Origin: SAR86 cluster bacterium
GTDB taxonomy: Bacteria > Pseudomonadota > Gammaproteobacteria > Magnimaribacterales > Magnimaribacteraceae
DNA: 64,000 bases
NCBI GenBank assembly: GCA_022447065.1
Contig: JAKUUM010000004.1
Location: 1-64,000, forward strand
Reading direction: 5' to 3'
A program made the position numbers and the translations under genes. The notes beneath the pieces were generated by a model. The model saw nothing but the letters and a program-made list of their open reading frames with translations, did no database searches and was not told where the DNA came from. Below, piece by piece: positions 9,423-16,657 of this stretch. Position 1 is the stretch's first letter, and every line of letters begins with the position of its first letter.

Positions 9423-10279
9423 TATTGTTGTTGGTTATGGGCTTCCCTTCTCGCCATAAAAGCAAGTCGTTCTAAAAGTTGGACGTCTTGTTCATTTTTG
9501 ATCAATGCTCCGTATAAAGGAGGGATGGCTTTAGAGGGATCCCTATTTTTAAGGATCTCGTCAGGTAAGTCATCCGCCATCAACAACTTAAGCCAATCTA
9601 TTAACTCTGAAGTGGAGGGTTTTTTTCTAAGGCCGGGAACTTTTCTAACATCAAAAAAGATATCCAAAGCATCTTTAACCAATCTCTTTTTAATCTTAGG
9701 GTGATGTACTGCTACTATCTCTAGCATGGTTTTTCTATCAGGGAAACTGATATAGTGAAAGAAACATCTCCTTAAAAAAGCATCGGGAAGTTCTTTTTCA
9801 TTATTACTTGTGATGATCACAATAGGTCGATGAATAGCTTTAATGGTTTCTTTTGTCTCATAGATAAAAAATTCCATTCTATCTAATTCCTGTAATAAAT
9901 CATTGGGGAACTCTATATCGGCTTTGTCAACTTCATCCACTAAGAGAACCACTCTTTCCTCTGATGAAAACGCTTCCCAAAGTTTTCCTTTTTCAATGTA
10001 GTTTGCAATATCTTTTACTCTTTCATCACCAAGTTGTGAGTCCCTTAATCTTGTAACGGCATCGTATTCATAGAGACCTTGTTTAGCTTTAGTTGTTGAT
10101 TTTATATGCCACTCTATCAAAGGTAACCCCAGGGATTGAGCAATCTCAATTGCAAGCATAGTTTTACCAGTTCCGGGTTCTCCTTTAACTAAAAGAGGTC
10201 TTTCCAGAGCAATCGAAGCATTCACTGCCATGCTCAAATCTTCAGTTGAAATGTATGTTTCTGTCCCTGTAAATTTCAT
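9422..10279 (-). CDS. MoxR-family AAA+ ATPase
   Basis: The 285-residue AAA+ protein has Walker A GEPGTGKT (33-40), Walker B VVLLVDEVDKAD (110-121, acidic pair D115-E116) and a sensor-1 region around ITSNNEKELPDAFLRRC, which contains the arginine pair typical of the family. MoxR proteins act as chaperone-like ATPases for insertion of cofactors or assembly of complexes, together with the VWA protein encoded immediately downstream. ATG at 10279. The gene pair probably has its own promoter in the 67-base gap to the thioesterase gene. Confidence 0.92.
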   Translation of the reverse strand: MKFTGTETYISTEDLSMAVNASIALERPLLVKGEPGTGKTMLAIEIAQSLGLPLIEWHIKSTTKAKQGLYEYDAVTRLRDSQLGDERVKDIANYIEKGKLWEAFSSEERVVLLVDEVDKADIEFPNDLLQELDRMEFFIYETKETIKAIHRPIVIITSNNEKELPDAFLRRCFFHYISFPDRKTMLEIVAVHHPKIKKRLVKDALDIFFDVRKVPGLRKKPSTSELIDWLKLLMADDLPDEILKNRDPSKAIPPLYGALIKNEQDVQLLERLAFMARREAHNQQQ

Positions 10280-10346
10280 TAAATTATCCTGTTTTTAGAA
10301 TTTTTTAGAACTTTATCACAGCCTGAGTTGTGCTAGCTAACCCATT

Positions 10347-11165
10347 TTATGATTTTGGTATTCTAAGTTTAGCCATTTGCCTGGCTTGACCAATTAAATT
10401 TCCCTCTACATCCCAAATTTCGTCATCTTCTTCTAGGAAACCTGAAGTCACAAAATCCGTTTTCCCGCGCATTCTTAAGGGACCAGGTGAGGGGATCTGT
10501 TTCAAATGCAAAGTCAGTTCTAAAGAAGGTACCCATCCTCTTGATCCCAATCTATTAAAAATGGGTGGAGACATGGTATCTAGAAAGAAAATCACACTAA
10601 AAAGATCTATGCTTTCTCCACCTGGCCAAGCGTAATAGGCATCTAAAAAAGCTCTTTCCCTAGGTCTTTCTTCATCCCACCAATTTGAATAAGGAGCAAA
10701 TCTTCTGTCTAACTGTTTTTCTAACACTGGAGTAAATCCTTTTATATAAGGCATATGTATACAATCTTCTATTGGAGGAAAATTAGGTGCTTCTACTTCT
10801 CTAAGAGTATCTCCTTTCGCTTTAGAGAAATTAGTAAAACAGGAAGTAAATCTTATCTTCTCCTCTCCATCTTGAATAAACTTAAGTGAAGCAGTGGACA
10901 CACTCCTTCCTATATTGAGTTTCTCTACTTCTAATAAAGCTTTACCTGGTTCCACTCTAGATAAATAGTGTCCAGTTATAGAAAGTGGATCTTTATGCTC
11001 TAAATATTCAGATAGGGCTCTCGCAGCAGTCGCCATGGAGTAACCTCCATTAGCTACTCCACCAATATTCCAGTCATCAGTTAACTTTGCTTCCCAAGTA
11101 TTTTCATCCACTTTGGTAACTGCGGTATCACGAAGGAACTTCGGATATCCAATTTCTTCAGTCAT
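10347..11165 (-). CDS. Acyl-CoA thioesterase-like double-hotdog protein
   Basis: The 272 residues resemble the TesB-like thioesterase family with two hotdog folds: an N-terminal GGVANGGYSMATAARAL helix region, a GHYLSRVEPGKALLEV strand pair, and a second hotdog ending with LRMRGKTDF and GNLIGQARQMAKL. Members hydrolyse acyl-CoAs, usually in fatty-acid turnover. The many lipid-CoA enzymes nearby (CoA transferases, racemase, SDRs) fit that. It is 12 bases from a small membrane-protein gene upstream and probably in the same transcript. Confidence 0.75.
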   Translation of the reverse strand: MTEEIGYPKFLRDTAVTKVDENTWEAKLTDDWNIGGVANGGYSMATAARALSEYLEHKDPLSITGHYLSRVEPGKALLEVEKLNIGRSVSTASLKFIQDGEEKIRFTSCFTNFSKAKGDTLREVEAPNFPPIEDCIHMPYIKGFTPVLEKQLDRRFAPYSNWWDEERPRERAFLDAYYAWPGGESIDLFSVIFFLDTMSPPIFNRLGSRGWVPSLELTLHLKQIPSPGPLRMRGKTDFVTSGFLEEDDEIWDVEGNLIGQARQMAKLRIPKS

Positions 11166-11177
11166 AGAATTTATCTT

Positions 11178-11552
11178 CTAAGCGCTTTCCTTCTTCATAA
11201 GATAAACACAAAGAATCAACACAGCTGTCATTGCTATTTCAAAACCAATGGCCATTGTTAAAGGAACAGATCCGTGGGTCAGCACTGCTAAGCTTCTAAA
11301 TATAGCGGCAGAACCAAGCAAAGAAATGCTTGCATAAAGCCATGCATGCTCAGCTCTATATGCTCCAATACAGGCAAATATCCCGGCTGTAAAAAAGAAA
11401 GAAGTAAAATCACCAATTTGTGTGTTACCTCCCAGCCCTTCAATTAATGGCATGGCCAATCCGGCCGCAGCAGCAGCAGGATCCATTAACCAGCCTAAAC
11501 ATGTCCAAAGCATGAACAACCCAATTATTCCAGATAATATTCTCGCAATCAT
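11178..11552 (-). CDS. Small four-helix membrane protein of unknown function
   Basis: A 124-residue very hydrophobic protein with four likely membrane helices, an alanine run (PAAAAAGLAM) after helix 1 and a short KKESA tail. I recognise no named family with confidence; it resembles DUF4345-type proteins. I chose ATG 11552 because AGGAG lies seven bases upstream, whereas the frame could also open at a TTG two codons earlier. It sits between the PQQ sugar dehydrogenase and the thioesterase in one direction and is probably co-transcribed. Confidence 0.7.
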   Translation of the reverse strand: MIARILSGIIGLFMLWTCLGWLMDPAAAAAGLAMPLIEGLGGNTQIGDFTSFFFTAGIFACIGAYRAEHAWLYASISLLGSAAIFRSLAVLTHGSVPLTMAIGFEIAMTAVLILCVYLMKKESA

Positions 11553-11580
11553 AATCAACTCCTGTTATTTATTAAAAAAA

Positions 11581-12702
11581 TTAATTGTTAGGGACAACCC
11601 TGATAAGTTTTCCTTTAGGGCTATCGGTTGCAAGAACCAAACTTCCATCAGGTGCACTAACTATATTTCTTATTCTGCCTAATGTATCAAAAAGAATTTC
11701 TTCATCAACAGCTTGATTGCCTTCCAAAGTTATCCTCCTAACATCCCCAGGAACCAAAGCAGATATAAATAGATTACCTTTCCATTCTGGAAATAAATCC
11801 CCGTCATAAAAGGTCATTCCAGAAGGAGCTATTGAAGGTACCCAATACTTTATCGGCTGTTCCATACCTTCCTTTTCCTTAAAAGGAGAAATTAGAGCTC
11901 CGCTATAATCAATACCATAAGTAATGGCGGGCCAACCATAATTTTTTCCTTTCTCAATGATGTTTAATTCATCTCCCCCTCTTGGTCCGTGCTCGTGTTC
12001 ATAAACTACTGAACCATCCGAATTTATTACAATGCCTTGTAAATTTCTGTGACCGTAAGACCAAATCTCAGGCTTAGCTTCAGGGGTTGATATAAAAGGG
12101 TTGTCGCTCGGTATTGACCCATCGTCGTTTACCCTGATAACTTTTCCAAAATGGTTATCGAGCTTTTGGGCCTCTTCTCTATAGCTAAATCCATCACCTG
12201 AAGTTATCAAAAGTGTTCCATCTTTTAAAAAGACCATTTTGGCACCATAATGATTTGCTGTTTTCCTTGAAGGACTTGCTCTAAAGATGGTTTCTACTTC
12301 AGTTAATGAATTGCCTTCTAACTTCCCCCTAACTACCCTCAAGCTATTCATTTTCTTATTGTCGGCATCAGTTTCTGAGAATGAGAGGTAAAGATATTTA
12401 TTATTTGCAAAATTTGGGTGCAAGACAATTCCCTCTAATCCACCCTGACCTTTAAATAAACTATCAGGAATTCCAGTTATGGAATCTTCCAATAACTTAC
12501 CATCTTTTATTATCCTCAACTTCCCAGTTTTCTCAGTAACCAGAATCTCATCATTTGAGAGAAAAGCTATTCCCCAAGGAAAGCTCAGTCCTTGAGCAAT
12601 AGTTTCAAATTTATATGTTTTTTCATGGTGGTTTGCATAAAGGCTAAAACATAAAAAACTAGCAATGGTTAATAAACTTATTTTAAAAATTTGTTTTTTC
12701 AT
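11581..12702 (-). CDS. Periplasmic PQQ-dependent sugar/aldose dehydrogenase (GSDH/YliI family)
   Basis: The 373-residue protein has a signal peptide (about 1-23, ending SLYANHHE) and the six-bladed propeller of soluble glucose/sorbosone dehydrogenases. Family landmarks include PWGIAFL near the start, KGQGGLEGIVLHPNF, NHYGAKMVFLKDG, GHRNLQGI and EHGPRGGDELN, which includes the PQQ- and substrate-contacting region, and PSIAPSGMTFYDG. These enzymes oxidise aldoses in the periplasm using PQQ. It is the second putative PQQ enzyme in this 13 kb. ATG at 12702 overlaps the stop of the upstream membrane-protein gene by four bases (ATGA). Confidence 0.88.
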   Translation of the reverse strand: MKKQIFKISLLTIASFLCFSLYANHHEKTYKFETIAQGLSFPWGIAFLSNDEILVTEKTGKLRIIKDGKLLEDSITGIPDSLFKGQGGLEGIVLHPNFANNKYLYLSFSETDADNKKMNSLRVVRGKLEGNSLTEVETIFRASPSRKTANHYGAKMVFLKDGTLLITSGDGFSYREEAQKLDNHFGKVIRVNDDGSIPSDNPFISTPEAKPEIWSYGHRNLQGIVINSDGSVVYEHEHGPRGGDELNIIEKGKNYGWPAITYGIDYSGALISPFKEKEGMEQPIKYWVPSIAPSGMTFYDGDLFPEWKGNLFISALVPGDVRRITLEGNQAVDEEILFDTLGRIRNIVSAPDGSLVLATDSPKGKLIRVVPNN

Positions 12703-13178
12703 GACTCTCCCTTACTTAATCTAGATCCAAAAAAATGGCCTCCTAGGTATCCACAGATAACTAAAATAATCTTACCTGTCAGTGTTCTGGCTCCAGCTAA
12801 CATATCTACCCCAAAAAATACCAGAGGCATCAAATAAAATATAAATGCAAGTGCAACTGCCCCTGCTATCCCGTAGGCATATTTTTTTTGGGTTTTAAGC
12901 CACCGGAGTACGATCCAGGTAACACCGAAGCTGATCACAAGGCCTAGAGAGATTATAATTGGTAGAACCGGTAAAGGAGGTAAAGGTGGTTGAGCGGAAG
13001 TTAATGTCATAAGTATAAAATCATGATAAATGCTAGAAATGAGAACTGTAAAAGTTACAGGCATATCTATGCTTGAAAGCCAGATTAGATTAGATACAGT
13101 TGTCTGAGCTCCAACTAAAAAAGACACAAGAAGTATTGTAAGAAAAAGAAATCCAATTTTTATTATTCCTTTGATCAT
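12699..13178 (-). CDS. Hypothetical membrane protein, four helices
   Basis: A 159-residue protein with four predicted helices (about 5-26, 68-90, 98-120, 127-150) and a proline-rich loop (QPPLPPLPVLP) before helix 2. No family recognised. Coupled by a four-base overlap to the downstream PQQ sugar dehydrogenase, which suggests a membrane partner or assembly role for that enzyme, but this is inference from position only. Confidence 0.7.
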   Translation of the reverse strand: MIKGIIKIGFLFLTILLVSFLVGAQTTVSNLIWLSSIDMPVTFTVLISSIYHDFILMTLTSAQPPLPPLPVLPIIISLGLVISFGVTWIVLRWLKTQKKYAYGIAGAVALAFIFYLMPLVFFGVDMLAGARTLTGKIILVICGYLGGHFFGSRLSKGES

Positions 13179-13228
13179 GATAGTTTCTTAATATACATTT
13201 TTACTTTAAACAATAAAACTCTGTTTTT

Positions 13229-14455
13229 TTAATCTCTAGAAGTATTAGCCACATCAGCTAGCATCATTCCATCGATAATCTCTTTGTTTGCCTTTTCTCT
13301 TTCTTCCATTCTTATAAGTTCTTTTTCCTCAACTCCCAACTCACTAAGCACTTCCCTATTATGTTGGCCTAATACAGGGGCATGTGATTTTGGAAACTCA
13401 TTTTGATTTAAAAAATTAAAAGGAGGTTTGGGCATTCTCATTTTTCCCGCAAGGGGGTGCTCAGTTTCTATTAAAGACCCTTGTTCTATAACTTGAGGAT
13501 CTTCATGAATCTCGTCTAATTGGTTGATGGAAGCGACAGGTATACCTAATTTATCTAATTCTTCGCAAAGAACATCAGCTTCTTTATCTTCTAAGTATTT
13601 TTCTATTTCTGGAATTAGAGTTTGTTTATTTAAAACTCTTTGCTCAAATGTTGAATATTTCTGTTCTTCATACAGCTTACAGCCTATGACTTCACAGAAT
13701 CTTTGAAAATCTTTATCCGCAACAACTATTACGCTAATAGGCTTATCTTTAGCTTTGAACAAAGGAAATGATTCAAATAAATCTGGTTTGTAGTCAATTC
13801 CTTCTCCTAGTAAAGTTTTCGACCACATCACATCAGGCCATATGTAATACAGCGCTGAATCTAACATTGATATAGGTAGGTATTGTCCTTCTCCAGTTCT
13901 TTCTCTATGTAACAAGGCTGTGCTTATAGATTGAGCAGCAGTTAAACCAGTTACCTTATCGAAAACTATTGTTTTGTAATATTCAGGGTCATCAGGATTT
14001 TGTGAAGCAGCAGCACCTGCAGTCGCTTGTATTAAGGGATCATAAACTCTTCTATTTATATAAGGACCAGATTGACCATAGCCTGAAATAGAAGTGTAAA
14101 TGATATTTGGATTAATTTTTTTTATAGATCTATAGTCCAAGCCTAATTTTTTAACTATGCCCGGTCTGTAATTTTCAATTAAGACATCTGCTGTGGCTAA
14201 TAAACTCATTAATATTTCAAAATCTTTGCTTTCTTTAAAGTCCAGAACTACTGATCTTTTATTCCTATTAAGCACTGAAAACATTGCAGCCATACCTGAT
14301 CTAGTAGTCCCCATGAATCTTGCAAGATCTCCTATGACTGGAGGTTCTACTTTAATTACGTCCGCACCCTGATCTGCAAGCATCATTGCAGCAAAAGGAC
14401 CTGAAACTGTAGAAGTTAATTCAACTACCCTATAACCTTCTAAAGGACCCGACAT
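13229..14455 (-). CDS. CaiB/BaiF (class III) CoA-transferase
   Basis: 408 residues from the ATG at 14455, which is preceded by GAGGAGAG. A longer frame opens at 14518 but would run into the divergent tatD start at 14504, so I reject it. Conserved elements are LEGYRVVELT at the N-terminus, GADVIKVEPP, LIENYRPG, SISGYGQSGP and the presumed catalytic aspartate D166 in VFDKVTGLTAAQ. The family moves CoA between carboxylic acids through an aspartyl-CoA thioester. Substrate unknown; the second family member at 15517 is a racemase, so the two could act on one branched or bile-acid/steroid-like acyl chain. That link is inference. Confidence 0.88.
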   Translation of the reverse strand: MSGPLEGYRVVELTSTVSGPFAAMMLADQGADVIKVEPPVIGDLARFMGTTRSGMAAMFSVLNRNKRSVVLDFKESKDFEILMSLLATADVLIENYRPGIVKKLGLDYRSIKKINPNIIYTSISGYGQSGPYINRRVYDPLIQATAGAAASQNPDDPEYYKTIVFDKVTGLTAAQSISTALLHRERTGEGQYLPISMLDSALYYIWPDVMWSKTLLGEGIDYKPDLFESFPLFKAKDKPISVIVVADKDFQRFCEVIGCKLYEEQKYSTFEQRVLNKQTLIPEIEKYLEDKEADVLCEELDKLGIPVASINQLDEIHEDPQVIEQGSLIETEHPLAGKMRMPKPPFNFLNQNEFPKSHAPVLGQHNREVLSELGVEEKELIRMEEREKANKEIIDGMMLADVANTSRD

Positions 14456-14503
14456 TGCTCTTCTCTCCTCAAATGACTTCTGTCTTATAATAAACCAAGC
14501 CTT

Positions 14504-15298
14504 ATGCCGGAAGAACAATTTTTTGATATAGGAGTTAATTTAACTCATCCCTCTTTTGTTAAAAATCTTGATAAAGTTATAGAAGAGGCTATTGAAGCGG
14601 GTGTAACACGTATGTGTGTTACCGGAAGTGATGTAGACGATAGTATCTCTGCTTCCCAACTGGCCTTCTCTTTGCCAGATATTCTTATTTGCACGGCGGG
14701 TATCCATCCGCATCAAGCAAAAGGATTTAGTCCTACTTATTTTTCTGAGATTAAAGATCTGTTGAAACATGAAAATGTTAAAGCCATAGGAGAGACTGGA
14801 CTTGATTTTTATAGAAATTTTTCAACTCCTGAACAGCAAAAGAAAAGCTTTGAAGCTCACATAGAAACCTCTATCGAACTTCAATTGCCATTATTCCTCC
14901 ATGAGAGAGAGGCACATAAAACTTTGATTGAAATGCTGAAACCGCTGAAGAAAGATTTGCCTAAGACTGTGATCCATTGTTTCACTGGTACTGGAGAAGA
15001 ACTAGCTGAGTATATTGATATGGGGTTTTTTGTAGGCGTTACGGGTTGGTTGTGTGATGAAAGAAGAGGAAGTCATCTAAAGGACTTAATTAACCTAATA
15101 CCTTTAGATAAAATTATGGTAGAGACTGACGCTCCATATTTAATTCCTAGAGTTTCAGCTCTAAAAAATTCGCAAAGAAACGAACCTAAATTCTTACCCC
15201 ACATAGTAAAAGAGGTTGTTAAAAACAGAAAAGAGAGTAAGAAATTAATAATTTCTTCTATGTATTTGAATAGTATAGAATTTTTTAATTTAGCTTAA
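14504..15298 (+). CDS. tatD: TatD-family 3'-5' DNase
   Basis: The 264-residue TIM-barrel metal hydrolase has the true E. coli TatD N-terminus FFDIGVNLT, instead of the HxH start of YcfH/YjjV. Metal and active-site residues are E97 (GETGLDF), H133, H158 (IHCFTGT) and D209 (VETDAPYL), with GWLCDERRG also matching E. coli TatD. It is a magnesium-dependent DNase that acts in DNA repair/oxidative stress; the tat operon itself is not here. ATG at 14504 diverges from the CoA-transferase gene. Its stop overlaps the convergent glutaredoxin-like gene by nine bases. Confidence 0.95.
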   Translation: MPEEQFFDIGVNLTHPSFVKNLDKVIEEAIEAGVTRMCVTGSDVDDSISASQLAFSLPDILICTAGIHPHQAKGFSPTYFSEIKDLLKHENVKAIGETGLDFYRNFSTPEQQKKSFEAHIETSIELQLPLFLHEREAHKTLIEMLKPLKKDLPKTVIHCFTGTGEELAEYIDMGFFVGVTGWLCDERRGSHLKDLINLIPLDKIMVETDAPYLIPRVSALKNSQRNEPKFLPHIVKEVVKNRKESKKLIISSMYLNSIEFFNLA

Positions 15299-15520
15299 GA
15301 TAAATTCTTTAATTTCTTCAGAATTAAAAGGCCAACATAAGTCTCTGTCTTCTTTTAAAAGGACGGGTATCTTGTCCCAGTACTTATTGTGAATTTCTCT
15401 GGTTGCATAGACATCTTTCTCTAACAAGGTTAAGTCGTACAGATTAAGGCTGTTTAATTTTTCTCTTGCCTCCTGACAAAGAGGACAATCTTGGCCCGTT
15501 ATCAGTATTATTTCTGTCAA
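15290..15520 (-). CDS. Glutaredoxin-like (DUF836-type) protein
   Basis: A 76-residue thioredoxin-fold protein with the redox motif C12-P-L-C15 right after the first strand and the cis-proline at IPVLL. Matches the short glutaredoxin-like family (DUF836) by length and motif. It starts with TTG overlapping the stop of the racemase gene (TTGA) and so should be translated with it. Role in thiol-disulfide exchange is inferred from the fold. Confidence 0.8.
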   Translation of the reverse strand: MTEIILITGQDCPLCQEAREKLNSLNLYDLTLLEKDVYATREIHNKYWDKIPVLLKEDRDLCWPFNSEEIKEFILS

Positions 15521-16647
15521 GCCACCGCGCCTGAGGTCTTTAAAGAATTTATATCTTCTTCGTTTAAACCTATAGCTTTAAGTACTTCGTCTGTGTGCTC
15601 GCCTACAAGAGAAGGAGAAGAAACTATTTCTGGATTTGTCCTAGAAAATCTTGGAGCGGGCGCAGGTTGAGTTACCCCTTCTAACTCTATAAAAGTTTTT
15701 CTTTCAATATTATGAGGATGTAGAGGAGCTTCAGCCATGTTCAAAACAGGGGCGAAACACACATCCGTTCCTTCCATCAATGCACACCATTCTTCTCTAG
15801 TTTTATTTAAGAATATTTCTTTGATAACTTTTTTTTGTTCAGGCCAAAATTGGCGATCCATTTGGTTACTAAAAACAGAGTCGTCTAATTCGGCTATTTT
15901 ACAAAGCAATTCATAAAACTGAGGTTCTATGGAACCAATCGAAATAAATTTTCCATCTTTACATTCGTACGTATCATAAAAGTGTGATCCTCCGTCTAAC
16001 AGATTGCTTCCCAATGAATTTTTCCAAAGCCCAGAAGACTGCATGGAATAAATCATTGTCATTAAAAGAGCAGAACCATCAGTCATAGCAGCGTCGACTA
16101 CCTGCCCTTTTTTTGATTCTTTAGATTCCAATAAGCCAGCTACTAACCCTAATGCAAGAAGCATTCCTCCTCCTCCAAAATCACCTATGAGATTCAAAGG
16201 AGGTACAGGAGGTGAACCTGGTCTGCCAATTGCAGCTAAAGCACCAGACAGAGAGATATAGTTAATGTCGTGTCCTGCAGCTTTTGCTAACGGCCCTTCC
16301 TGTCCCCAGCCAGTCATCCTACCAAACACTATCCTCTCGTTTCTTTCTAAGCAAACGTTGGGTCCTAACCCCAGCCTTTCCATGACACCTGGGCGGAAAC
16401 CTTCAAAAATTGCATCGGCAGTTTCTACCAGCTTTAAAACTATTTCTACTCCTTCTTTTGATTTTAAATCTATGGCTATGGACTTTTTACCTCTATTCGA
16501 AGGTTCTTTTTTTGAACCAGTTCCAATTGCTGAGGCTCTATCTACCCTAATTAACTCAGCCCCTAGATCTGCTAAAACCATTCCACAAAATGGTCCTGGT
16601 CCAATGCCTGCCATTTCTATTATTTTTAAACCTTTTAGTGGTCCCAT
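15517..16647 (-). CDS. Alpha-methylacyl-CoA racemase (CaiB/BaiF family)
   Basis: 376 residues. The catalytic pair is visible: H126 in AAGHDINYISL and D156 in NLIGDFGGGG, the same positions that are catalytic in the Mycobacterium tuberculosis racemase MCR. Such enzymes invert the 2-methyl carbon of branched acyl-CoAs, needed for beta-oxidation of phytanate/pristanate, steroid side chains or similar lipids. ATG at 16647 has a perfect AAGGAG upstream. It lies 10 bases after the RND exporter gene and probably shares its transcript. Assignment is strong; the physiological substrate is not known. Confidence 0.9.
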   Translation of the reverse strand: MGPLKGLKIIEMAGIGPGPFCGMVLADLGAELIRVDRASAIGTGSKKEPSNRGKKSIAIDLKSKEGVEIVLKLVETADAIFEGFRPGVMERLGLGPNVCLERNERIVFGRMTGWGQEGPLAKAAGHDINYISLSGALAAIGRPGSPPVPPLNLIGDFGGGGMLLALGLVAGLLESKESKKGQVVDAAMTDGSALLMTMIYSMQSSGLWKNSLGSNLLDGGSHFYDTYECKDGKFISIGSIEPQFYELLCKIAELDDSVFSNQMDRQFWPEQKKVIKEIFLNKTREEWCALMEGTDVCFAPVLNMAEAPLHPHNIERKTFIELEGVTQPAPAPRFSRTNPEIVSSPSLVGEHTDEVLKAIGLNEEDINSLKTSGAVA

Positions 16648-16657
16648 AATTTTCTCC

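Noticed and set aside
14456-14518. Longer N-terminus of the CoA transferase (start at 14518)
   Set aside because: The extra residues are not family-like and overlap the start of the divergent tatD gene; a strong ribosome site supports ATG 14455.
15290-15298. Nine-base overlap of tatD and the glutaredoxin-like gene ends as a possible frameshift
   Set aside because: The genes are convergent and both have complete, family-typical C-termini, so it is a normal tail-to-tail overlap.
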